Shown one piece after another: positions 8,433-17,783 of a stretch of 64,000 bases of DNA. The stretch is from Photobacterium halotolerans DSM 18316 (lineage in GTDB: Bacteria > Pseudomonadota > Gammaproteobacteria > Enterobacterales > Vibrionaceae). The DNA lies in the NCBI RefSeq assembly GCF_000425165.1, contig NZ_AULG01000028.1, positions 1 through 64,000 of the forward strand, read 5' to 3'. The notes below the pieces were generated by a model that was not told the origin of the DNA, made no database searches, and saw nothing but the letters and a program-made list of their open reading frames with translations. Position 1 is the first letter of the stretch. Every line of letters starts with the position of its first letter. The position numbers were made by a program, and so were the translations under genes.

Positions 8433-10415
8433 TTGTCTGAATCTGGCAATCAAAAGGTGTCTGCGATTGATGATGTTATTAATCGCGCGCTGATAAAGAA
8501 AAAGAAACGTCAAAAGGAATTGGATCTTGCGAGCAGACCTTCTCTTGAAGAAAGCTTGCGGGCGAAGTTCGATATTCTCGACACGATTACCAAGCCGGGT
8601 CGTGGCACTGTGCTGTATAAATTAGCCGATAAAGATGAACCCAATAAAATCATTTGCTGTAAGTCGGTATTAGAGCGAGGCAATGAAGCCACCGAAAATG
8701 CACTACTGAGCGAGGCAACCAAACTCGAAGTGTGTCAGCACCCCAATGTTGTGAAGTACATAAAAGTCGGGCATGAGTTTTCCACACCATACTTCTTCAT
8801 GGAATGGGTGAGCGGGGAGAATCTGGCACAGAAAGTCAGTCGTCATAATCACGGTGGTTTTCGTGCCGACCATATTGCCTGGCTGATTTACCAACTGGCC
8901 GGTGCGCTGGACTATGCGCACACACAAGGTGTGTGCCACCTTGATGTCAAACCCTCTAATGTGCTGATAGGCGCTGATGATGCCGTTCGTCTGGTGGATT
9001 TTGGCGCTGCACAATATACCGGTGAAACGAACACCTATGCGGAAGCCAGCCTGAATTACGCGTCACCAGACTATATCCGCTCCGGAATCGGGCAGCCTGA
9101 AGATGATGTGTACTCCCTTGCTGTTATGGCGTATTGCCTGTTTCTGGGGGTAGCGGCAAGCCCGGAGATTGGGGTGGTGATAACCGGCCAGAAGCGGCCT
9201 GTGGTCATTCCGCCACATGCCTGGAAAGCCATTAAAACAGTGATCGGTAAACCGCGCAGCCATGGTTTCTCACCGATTCATTTTGCGCAGATCCTGGGTC
9301 AGATTGACACAGATACACCGCTGTCTAATGCACCTATTTTTAACAATATGCGTAATGCCGATCTGTTATTAAGCAGAAGAAAGCACGATCTGATACATGC
9401 CATTGATGGCTGGCGCTCGTTGGAAATTACTCTGATTTGCGCCACGTTAGTGCTGGTGGCGTTTCTGGTGCTCCGCCATGCTTACTTTTTTGCCATGGAT
9501 AACTATCAAACCAGTTCGCCGGCCAGTTTTGCTTATGACGGCAAGGTTTTTCAGCCTGATGATACCTCGTGGTACAGCTACCAGTTTCTGAATGAATTCA
9601 CCTCAGAAACTCCTGAGTTATCAAAAACAGCGGTATCTGTGGTTGAAGAATATGACCGCAGAAAATCAGCGCAGGAGAAGCAGATTTATCAGCAGATGAG
9701 TCCGGTGTTTGAGCAGGAAAGAGCAACCAATGCCGAACGCCGCGATCAATTGCAGGCCGTAAAGAATGAATTAATCGTCATGCGCCGATTAATGCAGGGT
9801 GGTAAAGACAGTGACAAAGTTCACATTGAAAAACAGCTGTCGAGTGCGCAGGCGAGAATTAATGCCCTGTTGCAAAACGCAAGTTTATACAGTGAAAACG
9901 CAGTGACACCAGAAGAAGCCTTGAATTTACTGGAGTTGGGCGATGTGATGTTTGCCCGTAAAGCGTTTGAAGCGTCATGGAAAAAAGCAACGGCAAACGC
10001 ATATTACTATTCTCACGAAGTCCGGTACCAGACTGTCACCAAAATTCTTGCCCGCGTGTCACAGCTTATGGATAAAGCGCAATTTAAAGATGCGGCCGGC
10101 CTGATCGAAAGTGCCCAGCAGGTGTTTCCCGAAAGTAAGGACATCCGCAGCATGGGCGCCTTACTGTATGCCCGCCGCGGTGAATACATACTCCGTCAGT
10201 CTCTGCAGTCCGATCTGGTGGTAGAAAAAAATATTATTCAGCAGGCCTATCAGGATGTGAAAACCTTTGCGCCTGACAGAGTAGATACCATCAAAGCCCT
10301 GCTTAAACAGGATATTGAAGCAAGCCATGCAACCCGCTTTAAAGCCGGGGCACTCAGTATCAATGCCAATAATGTTACCTCTGTTGTTTTGCCTGACTGG
10401 GAGTGGGATACATGA
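8433..10415 (+). CDS. T6SS-associated membrane Ser/Thr protein kinase (PpkA-like)
   Basis: About 660 residues. The N-terminal eukaryotic-type kinase domain (roughly 40-300) shows the ATP-site Lys in IICCKSVLE, a catalytic loop HLDVKPSNVLI (HLD in place of HRD) and the metal motif VDFGAA. One transmembrane helix (LICATLVLVAFLVLRHAYFF, near 330-350) leads to a helical, coiled-coil-rich C-terminal part. In other species such kinases post-translationally switch on T6SS firing, with the FHA protein as target; an FHA gene is present at 23832. No ATG starts this frame: TTG 8433 is the best start available, with a poor ribosome site. The gene overlaps tssA by ATGA. A PppA-type phosphatase is not seen. 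Confidence 0.85.
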   Translation: MSESGNQKVSAIDDVINRALIKKKKRQKELDLASRPSLEESLRAKFDILDTITKPGRGTVLYKLADKDEPNKIICCKSVLERGNEATENALLSEATKLEVCQHPNVVKYIKVGHEFSTPYFFMEWVSGENLAQKVSRHNHGGFRADHIAWLIYQLAGALDYAHTQGVCHLDVKPSNVLIGADDAVRLVDFGAAQYTGETNTYAEASLNYASPDYIRSGIGQPEDDVYSLAVMAYCLFLGVAASPEIGVVITGQKRPVVIPPHAWKAIKTVIGKPRSHGFSPIHFAQILGQIDTDTPLSNAPIFNNMRNADLLLSRRKHDLIHAIDGWRSLEITLICATLVLVAFLVLRHAYFFAMDNYQTSSPASFAYDGKVFQPDDTSWYSYQFLNEFTSETPELSKTAVSVVEEYDRRKSAQEKQIYQQMSPVFEQERATNAERRDQLQAVKNELIVMRRLMQGGKDSDKVHIEKQLSSAQARINALLQNASLYSENAVTPEEALNLLELGDVMFARKAFEASWKKATANAYYYSHEVRYQTVTKILARVSQLMDKAQFKDAAGLIESAQQVFPESKDIRSMGALLYARRGEYILRQSLQSDLVVEKNIIQQAYQDVKTFAPDRVDTIKALLKQDIEASHATRFKAGALSINANNVTSVVLPDWEWDT

Positions 10416-11956
10416 GCGAACTCAATACCCGATTAGATAAGCTGTTGTCACCGATAGGTGCCGGGCTTCCGGTCGGAGAAGATGCCCGTTATGAACTGTG
10501 CTATGAGCTGATGGAAGCGGAAGTCAAAAAGTTCGGCTCATTGTTTGGTGAAACGGTGGACTGGCAAATCGTTGAGCTGCAGGCTGAAACCGTACTGCTA
10601 CAGCACAGTAAAGATCTGAAAGCCATGGCTTACATGGCTCGGGCTTGGGCTGAGCATTATGGCAGCGACGGGCTGAAAGCCGGACTCACTTTGCTGAAAT
10701 CGGCGCTGGAACAGTATGGCAGTTCATTGTACCCGGCAAGAGCGCGAGGCCGGGATGGCGCGATAGAATGGCTGGATAATCAAATTGAGCTGATTGCAGC
10801 CAAACTGAGTAATCCTGTTCAGTCTGATCTGCAAGCCTGTGCGGCCTTATGTCAGGACATCAGTTTTGCGATGGGCGAAGTCTTTGAAGGCTCAGAGGCA
10901 TCTTTGATCAATGCGCGCAATGCGTTGACTACCAGCAGCAATTCTCTTGGAGAACTGCCTGCATCACCACAATCCGGAGTGGAACCAGACAAAGGCCAGA
11001 TGGCAGACGGGCCGTCATTTGTGGCTGAGCCCAAAGCGGTTGCGGCCCCTGAACCTGCGTCTGCCTCCGCTGTGACGACGCCAAAAGTAACCCCGTCAGC
11101 TCCTGTGGCAAAGACAAGTGTATTGAGTGGCGAGGCGGATAAAAAATCCCTGGAGCAGATGGCAGAACATTTACTGCATCAGAGCCCTGAAATGCCACTT
11201 GCCTATCAGGTTGGACGATTTGTGACCTGGATGGCAATTGATGAATTACCCCCTCACGATGCCGAAGGTAAAACACCACTCAGGCTACCGGTGAACAAAG
11301 ATACCTTGTCCGATTATGAGTCGGCACTGGTAAACCAGTCTGCCTCTGAGCATTACCGCCGGCTTGAAAAAAGCCTGCGCAATACTCCGTTCTGGCTGAC
11401 CGGTCAGCGCCTGATGCATGACATGCTCAAACAGCTGGGATTTAGCCAGGCTGCGGAGTCCGTGCGCGAAGAGACGCGGCGTTTTACCACACGATTAGCC
11501 GGTATCGAGGCGCTGAAGTTTGACGATGACACCCCGTTTGCTGACGAGGCTACCCGCCAATGGCTGGCTGCACAGTCAGCCACTTCCGGCTCATCAGGCC
11601 ATGAAGGGCTCGCTGAGCTGCTGGGTGACAGCGGCGATGACATTCTTGAAGGTGCTGAACTGGGACAGCTTCTGGTGTCAGCGTCTTCGTTACTGGATGA
11701 TGCCCAATCAGGGCGATCACGATTTCTCTTGCATCTGCAATTGGCCAGGTTGCTGCACCACAACGGGCTGCACAGTATTGCGCTGCCGCATCTGGAAGTG
11801 ATCTGGCCAGAAAGAGAACGCATTAATTTGAGTTACTGGGAACCGACTCTGGATGCCGAACTGGAGCAGTTACTGTCTTTAACGCTGACTCAAATTTATT
11901 CACGGGAAGATGCGTTTCCCGCTAAGTACAGAGAATGGCTCGCGGCCGTTCATTAA
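10412..11956 (+). CDS. tssA: T6SS baseplate/cap protein TssA (ImpA family)
   Basis: About 514 residues. The ImpA N-terminal domain begins with the typical LLSPIGAGLPVGEDARYELCYELMEAEV, followed by an Ala/Pro/Ser-rich linker (about residues 190-250) and a VasJ-type C-terminal domain. TssA primes baseplate and sheath assembly. The ATG at 10412 overlaps the kinase stop as ATGA; a frame start at 10403 lacks support. The locus also encodes a second ImpA-domain protein at 21203. Confidence 0.88.
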   Translation: MSELNTRLDKLLSPIGAGLPVGEDARYELCYELMEAEVKKFGSLFGETVDWQIVELQAETVLLQHSKDLKAMAYMARAWAEHYGSDGLKAGLTLLKSALEQYGSSLYPARARGRDGAIEWLDNQIELIAAKLSNPVQSDLQACAALCQDISFAMGEVFEGSEASLINARNALTTSSNSLGELPASPQSGVEPDKGQMADGPSFVAEPKAVAAPEPASASAVTTPKVTPSAPVAKTSVLSGEADKKSLEQMAEHLLHQSPEMPLAYQVGRFVTWMAIDELPPHDAEGKTPLRLPVNKDTLSDYESALVNQSASEHYRRLEKSLRNTPFWLTGQRLMHDMLKQLGFSQAAESVREETRRFTTRLAGIEALKFDDDTPFADEATRQWLAAQSATSGSSGHEGLAELLGDSGDDILEGAELGQLLVSASSLLDDAQSGRSRFLLHLQLARLLHHNGLHSIALPHLEVIWPERERINLSYWEPTLDAELEQLLSLTLTQIYSREDAFPAKYREWLAAVH

Positions 11957-11982
11957 CATATAGCTGCTAAGAAGGACAAGTT

Positions 11983-12480
11983 ATGTCTAAAGATGGTTCA
12001 GTCGCTCCTAAAGAGCGAATTAATATCCGATATGTTCCTGCTACAGGTGATGCTCAGGAAGAAGTAGAACTGCCCCTGAGCATGATGGTGATTGGTGATT
12101 TCACCGGTCGTGATAACGAGACTCCTATTGAGGATCGTGATCCGATAAACATTGATAAAGATAACTTTAATGATGTGCTGAGTGCCTATGCACCGAATGT
12201 CAAAGTCAACGTTGATAACCGTTTAAGCGGCGAAGAAGGCGCACAGATGGGCGTTGATCTGACTTTTAAAAATATCAAAGACTTTTCACCGGAAGCCGTT
12301 GCCCGCCAGGTGCCTGAATTGAGCAGCCTGCTGGAGCTGCGTGAAGCGCTGGTTGCACTGAAAGGTCCTCTGGGTAACGTGCCTGCATTCCGCAAACGTA
12401 TCGCCCAGGTGCTGCAGGATGATGAAGCACGCAGCAAGCTGCTCAGTGAACTGAGCATCAATTCTAATAACGAAGAATAA
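11983..12480 (+). CDS. tssB: T6SS sheath small subunit TssB (VipA)
   Basis: 165 residues with the family pattern ERINIRYVPATGDAQEEVELPLSMMVIGDFTGR and the conserved C-terminal helix that binds TssC. TssB and TssC polymerise into the contractile cytoplasmic sheath that drives the Hcp tube outward. Clear AAGGA-type ribosome site; tssC starts 11 bases after its stop. Confidence 0.95.
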   Translation: MSKDGSVAPKERINIRYVPATGDAQEEVELPLSMMVIGDFTGRDNETPIEDRDPINIDKDNFNDVLSAYAPNVKVNVDNRLSGEEGAQMGVDLTFKNIKDFSPEAVARQVPELSSLLELREALVALKGPLGNVPAFRKRIAQVLQDDEARSKLLSELSINSNNEE

Positions 12481-12491
12481 ACAGGTGGCAC

Positions 12492-13970
12492 ATGACAACT
12501 GAAGCTATGACTCCGGAGCAGGATGCACAATTGGCTGAATCCGGTTCACTGTTAGACAGTATTTTGAACGAAACCCGGCTCAAGCCATCTGATGAAGGTT
12601 TTGATGTTGCAAAGCGTGGCGTTGAAGCGTTCATTTCGGAACTGCTGAGCAAAAATGTATCCGATAAAGTAGATCAGTCGCTGGTTGATCTGATGATTTC
12701 TGAAATCGACCAGAAAATGTCGGCTCAGGTCGATGCCATTTTGCACTCGCCAGAAATTCAGGCCATTGAATCTTCCTGGCGTGGACTGAAGTACCTGGTT
12801 GATCAGACTGATTTTCGCGAAAATATTCAGATCGAAGTGATTTCAGCGAAGAAAAATGAAGTGCTTGATGATTTTGATGATGCCCCGGAAGTGGTGAAAT
12901 CGGGTCTGTATAAGCAAATCTATACCCGTGAATACGGCCAGTTTGGTGGTAAGCCAGTGGGTGCGGTGATCTGTGACTTTAAGATGTCGTCAACCTCACC
13001 GGATATTAAACTGATGGAATATATGGCGAATGTGGGTGCCATGTCTCATGCACCTTTCATTACCTCTGCCGGGCCACAGTTCTTCGGTGTAGACAGCTAC
13101 GAGGAACTGCCAAATCTGAAAGATTTGAAATCAGTGTTTGAAGGCCCTCAGTACACTAAATGGCGTGGTCTGCGTGAACATGAAGATTCCCGTTATCTGG
13201 GCCTGTGTACTACAGGTTTCATGCTGCGTGCGCCGTATTCTGTTGCAGACAACCCGATTAAGGCGTTTGACTACAACGAAAATGTGTCAGGCAGCCATGA
13301 TCATTATCTGTGGGGTAACTCTGCCTACGCTCTGGCTTCCCGTATTTCCGATTCCTTCGCGAATTTTCGCTGGTGTCCGAACATTATCGGTCCGCAAAGC
13401 GGCGGTACGGTGAATGATCTGCCGGTGCACAACTTTGAGTCGATGGGCCGCATTGAAACCAAAATTCCGACAGAAGTCCTGGTGTCTGATCGCCGTGAAT
13501 TTGAACTGGCTGAAGAAGGCTTCATCGCACTGACGATGCGTAAAGGCTCTGACAATGCCGCATTCTTCTCAGCAAACTCTGTGCAGAAGCCAAAATTCTT
13601 TGGTAACTCACCAGAAGGCAAAGCTGCTGAAACCAACTACAAGTTAGGTACTCAGCTGCCTTATATGTTCATTATCAACCGCCTGGCGCATTACCTGAAA
13701 GTGCTGCAGCGTGAGCAGATCGGATCGTGGAAAGAGCGTACTGATCTTGAAATTGAACTCAACAAGTGGATTCGTCAGTACGTTTCTGATCAGGAAAATC
13801 CGCCGGCAGAAGTACGTGGCCGTCGTCCGTTACGTGCAGCGCGGGTTGAAGTCTCAGATGTTGAAGGCGATCCGGGCTGGTACCGTGTGTCTCTTGCTGT
13901 GCGTCCGCACTTCAAGTACATGGGCGCCAGTTTTGAATTGTCTCTGGTCGGTAAACTGGACCAAAACTAA
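12492..13970 (+). CDS. tssC: T6SS sheath large subunit TssC (VipB)
   Basis: 492 residues, the normal VipB/EvpB length. Family landmarks include IESSWRGLKYLVDQTDF, FGGKPVGAVICDF, WRGLREHEDSRYLGL and the C-terminal ARVEVSDVEGDPGWYRVSLAVRPHFKYMGA. With TssB it forms the contractile sheath. In most T6SS the sheath is recycled by ClpV; no clpV gene is present in this window, so it must be encoded elsewhere. Confidence 0.96.
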   Translation: MTTEAMTPEQDAQLAESGSLLDSILNETRLKPSDEGFDVAKRGVEAFISELLSKNVSDKVDQSLVDLMISEIDQKMSAQVDAILHSPEIQAIESSWRGLKYLVDQTDFRENIQIEVISAKKNEVLDDFDDAPEVVKSGLYKQIYTREYGQFGGKPVGAVICDFKMSSTSPDIKLMEYMANVGAMSHAPFITSAGPQFFGVDSYEELPNLKDLKSVFEGPQYTKWRGLREHEDSRYLGLCTTGFMLRAPYSVADNPIKAFDYNENVSGSHDHYLWGNSAYALASRISDSFANFRWCPNIIGPQSGGTVNDLPVHNFESMGRIETKIPTEVLVSDRREFELAEEGFIALTMRKGSDNAAFFSANSVQKPKFFGNSPEGKAAETNYKLGTQLPYMFIINRLAHYLKVLQREQIGSWKERTDLEIELNKWIRQYVSDQENPPAEVRGRRPLRAARVEVSDVEGDPGWYRVSLAVRPHFKYMGASFELSLVGKLDQN

Positions 13971-13990
13971 GTAAAGGCGAACGGCAGCTA

Positions 13991-14449
13991 TTGTCAGGGC
14001 GAGTGACTCTGAAGTGGTCTGCCGTTCGAAATTTGTCTATGGATAAAGGTTACCGATTACTCGAGCGCATTGAGATGGGCGAAACCAAGAACAGCTATGA
14101 TGCGGTGGAGTCGACCCAGTATCTGATTGAGTCGATTCACCATCATCTGGCTGATTTGCTCAATACTCATGCGGGCAATGCCATGATAGCGAAAGATTAT
14201 GGTCTGCCTGATTTTAATGATGTTCTGGCCGATAAATCCAATATCGTCCGGGAAATCAGAAACAGTGTGAAAGCCACCATTGAAAAGTTTGAGCCAAGAT
14301 TAGCAGGCGTAGTGGTGAGGTATGTCCCTCACACTGATGATCCGCTCCAGCTCCGGTTTGCCGTCAATGGCGAAGTTTTTCATAACAATAAGAAAACCAG
14401 AATGAACATTGATCTGTCTGTTGGTGTAGACGGTAAATTTTCAGTGTAG
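13991..14449 (+). CDS. tssE: T6SS baseplate protein TssE (gp25-like)
   Basis: About 150 residues of the gp25/lysozyme-like family; the core RLLERIEMGE, STQYLIESIHHHLADLLNTHAG and DYGLPDFNDV is typical. It is a wedge component of the baseplate at the base of the sheath. The start is uncertain: TTG 13991 gives the longest product and has GGCGA about ten bases upstream, whereas ATG 14039 begins closer to the conserved core but has no ribosome site. Confidence 0.9.
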   Translation: MSGRVTLKWSAVRNLSMDKGYRLLERIEMGETKNSYDAVESTQYLIESIHHHLADLLNTHAGNAMIAKDYGLPDFNDVLADKSNIVREIRNSVKATIEKFEPRLAGVVVRYVPHTDDPLQLRFAVNGEVFHNNKKTRMNIDLSVGVDGKFSV

Positions 14450-14460
14450 AGACGACGAAC

Positions 14461-16209
14461 ATGACTTATAGCAAGTATTTTCAGGATGAGCTCTCGTTTC
14501 TTAAAGAAGCGGGTTCTGAGTTTTCGAAAAGCCACCCTCAGCTGACTAAGTTTCTGTCGGAAAGCAGTAATGATCCCGATGTGGAGCGCTTACTGGAAGG
14601 CTTTGCATTTCTGAACGGCAAATTACGTCAGAAGCTGGATGATGAGCTTCCTGAACTGACCCAATCCCTGATATCTCTGTTGTGGCCGCATTATTTACGC
14701 TCTGTGCCTTCAATGTGTATTGCTCAGATGATCCCTTATACGGGGAGTGTGTCGCAGAAAAGCACAGTGACGCGTGGTCATGAAATGGCCAGCGAAAAAG
14801 TCGATGAGACACAGTGCCATTTTCGGACCTGTTACGATGTCGATTTGTATCCACTGTCTATCACTTCTGTGGCTCAGCAGAATACACGCTCGAACAGTCA
14901 TCTCAATGTCACCTTATCAACCGACACAGGGGTAGAGTTATCACGCATTGGGTTAGATAAATTACGTTTTCATATTCACGGTGAATTGCATATCTCCCGC
15001 ATACTTTATCTGTGGCTATTTCGTTATTTAGACAGTGTTGATGTCAAGCTTGCGGGAGGTGGAAGTCAGCGCTTACCTGCTTCATGTATAAAGAAAGTGG
15101 GTTTTTCTGAAGATGAAGCATTATTGCCCTACGGGCCAAATTCTTTTTCCGGCTATCGATTGATCCAGGAATATTTTTCGATGCCGGACAAATTTATGTT
15201 CTTTGATGTCGATGGTCTGGAATGGCTCAAAGGGGTACCCAGCCAGAGTACCATGAGCCTGGTATTCAATTTTTCACGCTCTTTGCCGTCAGAAGTGACG
15301 ATAAGAGAGAAAAATTTGCGGCTTTTCTGCACGCCGATAGCTAACGTGTTTGAGCTGGATGCCGATCCGATCCGCTTGGATCATAAGCGAACTGAATACC
15401 GGGTGCGTCCGCAAACAACCCGGCAAAATAACTTCGAAGTGTATTCGGTCAACCAGGTACGAGGCTGGAGTAATGAAAACCGTCGTCAGGTTGATTATTT
15501 ACCTTTTGAGTCCTTTGAGCATCAGTTAGGTATTGATAACAATCGCCATTACTACAATGTAAAAGTCACGGAACATGTCTCAGGGAAAGGCTTGTCGCAT
15601 TATATTTCCTTTTTTGATCACAATGCCGGTGTCGCCAATCTTGAGACTGAAACGGTGTTGATTAAGTTAACCTGTACTAACGGTAAACTCCCGCAACGGT
15701 TGGCACCCGGAGACATTACATTTACGACCCATAAGTCACCGAAGCAGGCCGATTTCACTAACCTGACAAAGCCGACAGTTTCTGTCAGCCCGCAAATTGA
15801 CAGTAGTCTGCATTGGCAATTGATTGCCAATATGTCACTTAACTATTTGTCGTTAATTGATACTGATGTGCTGAAAATGATGCTGAGTATTTACGACTTT
15901 CATTCACGCAGTGACAGACAGTCTCAGCGCGCGTCGGCTAACCGCCTGAACGGTATTAAAGCGATTAACATGAAGCCCATTGAACGTATATTCCGTGGTT
16001 TACCTATCCGGGGTAACCAGATTGTACTGCAAATGGATTCATCCATGTTTGCCAATGAAGGGGACATGTACCTGCTGGTATCTATCCTGAATGAGTTTTT
16101 CTCTTTGTATTCCAGCATTAACTCATTCTCAGAACTGGAAGTGATTGATGTAAAAACCGGTGAGGTGTATCGGTGGGATGGCAATCAGGGTAAACAGGCG
16201 GTGATATGA
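14461..16209 (+). CDS. tssF: T6SS baseplate protein TssF
   Basis: 582 residues. The opening is the TssF hallmark: YSKYFQDELSFLKEAGSEFSKSHPQLTKFL, then DPDVERLLEGFAFLNGKLRQKLDDELPEL. TssF, with TssG, TssE and TssK, forms the baseplate wedge. Its stop overlaps the tssG start by four bases (16206-16209), indicating coupled translation. Confidence 0.95.
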   Translation: MTYSKYFQDELSFLKEAGSEFSKSHPQLTKFLSESSNDPDVERLLEGFAFLNGKLRQKLDDELPELTQSLISLLWPHYLRSVPSMCIAQMIPYTGSVSQKSTVTRGHEMASEKVDETQCHFRTCYDVDLYPLSITSVAQQNTRSNSHLNVTLSTDTGVELSRIGLDKLRFHIHGELHISRILYLWLFRYLDSVDVKLAGGGSQRLPASCIKKVGFSEDEALLPYGPNSFSGYRLIQEYFSMPDKFMFFDVDGLEWLKGVPSQSTMSLVFNFSRSLPSEVTIREKNLRLFCTPIANVFELDADPIRLDHKRTEYRVRPQTTRQNNFEVYSVNQVRGWSNENRRQVDYLPFESFEHQLGIDNNRHYYNVKVTEHVSGKGLSHYISFFDHNAGVANLETETVLIKLTCTNGKLPQRLAPGDITFTTHKSPKQADFTNLTKPTVSVSPQIDSSLHWQLIANMSLNYLSLIDTDVLKMMLSIYDFHSRSDRQSQRASANRLNGIKAINMKPIERIFRGLPIRGNQIVLQMDSSMFANEGDMYLLVSILNEFFSLYSSINSFSELEVIDVKTGEVYRWDGNQGKQAVI

Positions 16210-17204
16210 TAGATAAGATTCACCAGTCCAGCCATGAGTATGCTTTTTTTCAGGCGGTTTATTTACTGGAGGCTGCCGAGAAAAAGAAAACATCCGTGCA
16301 ATTTGCCTCTGTAGGACAGGCGAAAACACCGCAGCAGGAATTTCTGCGGTTTCGTATTTCACCTGAGTTGGGTTTTCCCCGCTCTGATATCTCGCAGTTT
16401 GAGACTGTGTCATGGGATAACAGGGATGTTCCCAGTCTGACAGTGAATTTCGGTGGCCTGCACGGTACTGGCTCACCTTTACCTACCGCATATACAGAAA
16501 AGCTGGCAGGTCGGGAGGGTGATGATAATCCGGTAAAAGATTTTTTCGATTTCTTTCACCACAGGTACCTCTCACATTTGTACAGGATATGGAAAAAATA
16601 CAGATACCATGTCCGTTACGAATCCGGGGCCGTTGATCCGTTGTCCCGTAATCTGTTTAACCTGGTTGGTATTTCTTCTGATCTCAGCGAAGACAGTGAC
16701 TTTAACTTCGACAGAGCAAAACTGCTTTCTTATATTGGCCAGTTATCTTCAAGAACGCGTTCTCCGAACCTAGTGTCAGGCATTGTGGCCCACTGTTTTA
16801 ACCTGACAAAAGTCAGTATTGAACAGTGGGTACCCCGCAGGGTGAAAATTGCTCCTTCGCAGCTCAACAGCTTAGGACATGTTAACTGTGTGCTTGGCCA
16901 GGATTACCACTTGGGTGATCACCTCACCGACATCACAGGTAAATTTAATTTGGTCTTTCATGAATTGGACTATGAGCAATACTGCCATTTCTTGCCTGGT
17001 GAACAGGGTTATGGGCTGCTCAAAGAGTTGATGCGTTTTGTGTTGCGCGATCCTATGGCCTGGGACCTGAAACTGGAAGTGAAAACAGATGGACTACCAG
17101 CCAGTATTCTGGGCTCGAAGGAAGCGAACCGGCTTGGACAGGTCAGCTGGTTGGGTAAGGTGCAAGGTGATAAACAGACAGTGGTGATCATCGGTGCTGT
17201 CTAG
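16206..17204 (+). CDS. tssG: T6SS baseplate protein TssG
   Basis: 332 residues. The sequence shows the TssG pattern HEYAFFQAVYLLEA near the start, RFRISPELGFPRSDI, and NFGGLHGTGSPLPTAYTEKL. It pairs with TssF in the baseplate. It is the last gene of the first rightward T6SS operon; a hairpin at 17213-17259 follows immediately. Confidence 0.94.
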   Translation: MIDKIHQSSHEYAFFQAVYLLEAAEKKKTSVQFASVGQAKTPQQEFLRFRISPELGFPRSDISQFETVSWDNRDVPSLTVNFGGLHGTGSPLPTAYTEKLAGREGDDNPVKDFFDFFHHRYLSHLYRIWKKYRYHVRYESGAVDPLSRNLFNLVGISSDLSEDSDFNFDRAKLLSYIGQLSSRTRSPNLVSGIVAHCFNLTKVSIEQWVPRRVKIAPSQLNSLGHVNCVLGQDYHLGDHLTDITGKFNLVFHELDYEQYCHFLPGEQGYGLLKELMRFVLRDPMAWDLKLEVKTDGLPASILGSKEANRLGQVSWLGKVQGDKQTVVIIGAV

Positions 17205-17212
17205 AAATAGTG

Positions 17213-17259
17213 CCTGGCACTCTGCTACTGCAGTATTGGCTGCATCGCTGAGTGCCAGG
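17213..17259. terminator. Hairpin between convergent tssG and the Lrp gene
   Basis: CCTGGCACTC (17213-17222) and GAGTGCCAGG (17250-17259) form a ten-pair stem around a loop that itself contains CTGCAG. There is no T run, so it may act as a transcript end or stabiliser rather than a classical terminator. It lies between the converging tssG and Lrp-type genes. Confidence 0.55.
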
Positions 17260-17294
17260 TGGGTAAATAAAGCGGCTAAGGGTGACCCCGGCGC

Positions 17295-17750
17295 TTAACG
17301 GCAAATAGGGCTATGGAAAACAACTGTGGTATGCAGCTCCTTGATACCGACAATGTTTTCTGCTTCATCACACAGTTCATTCATCAGGTGTAATGAAGCC
17401 GCCTCCAGTAAAGTGATGATGTCAAATCCACCACCGACAACACTGATGGATTTAATCTCCGGAATTTCTCTCAGGCTGTCGCACACTTTTTTCTTCCAAC
17501 CATTTTCGCATTTGATCAGCAGGTAACAGCTGGTCATGGTTGCGCTTTTTTGGGTCCCGATTTTGGCCGTGTAACCCTCGATCACCCCAGACTTCTCCAT
17601 TCGCGTAATCCGCTCAGCGACGGCTGTTCTGGAAAGGCCCACATTGCGGGCCATATTTGCGATCGATTCACGTCCGTTAACCAGCAGGTTTGACAATATC
17701 TTCCTATCAATTCGGTCAATGCTGTTGCTGTGTAAAGTATTCATTATCAT
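17295..17750 (-). CDS. Lrp/AsnC-family transcriptional regulator
   Basis: 151 residues. The N-terminal winged helix-turn-helix (IDRKILSNLLVNGRESIANMARNVGLSRTAVAERITRM) is classic Lrp/AsnC, and the C-terminal half is the ligand-binding RAM domain (ISVVGGGFDIITLLEA). It sits inside the T6SS locus between tssG and tssM, 33 bases before the tssM stop on the same strand, so it can be the last gene of the tagA-tssM transcript or have its own promoter. As I recall, the V. parahaemolyticus T6SS1 locus has a LacI-type regulator at the equivalent spot. A role in T6SS control by amino-acid status is inference. Confidence 0.9.
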   Translation of the reverse strand: MIMNTLHSNSIDRIDRKILSNLLVNGRESIANMARNVGLSRTAVAERITRMEKSGVIEGYTAKIGTQKSATMTSCYLLIKCENGWKKKVCDSLREIPEIKSISVVGGGFDIITLLEAASLHLMNELCDEAENIVGIKELHTTVVFHSPICR

Positions 17751-17783
17751 TATTCTCGACTTTGATTAACCTAAGCTACCAAC

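Noticed and set aside
8228-8440. A 70-codon rightward frame before the T6SS kinase
   Set aside because: No ribosome site, no family resemblance, overlaps the kinase start out of frame, and lies in A/T-rich leader DNA.
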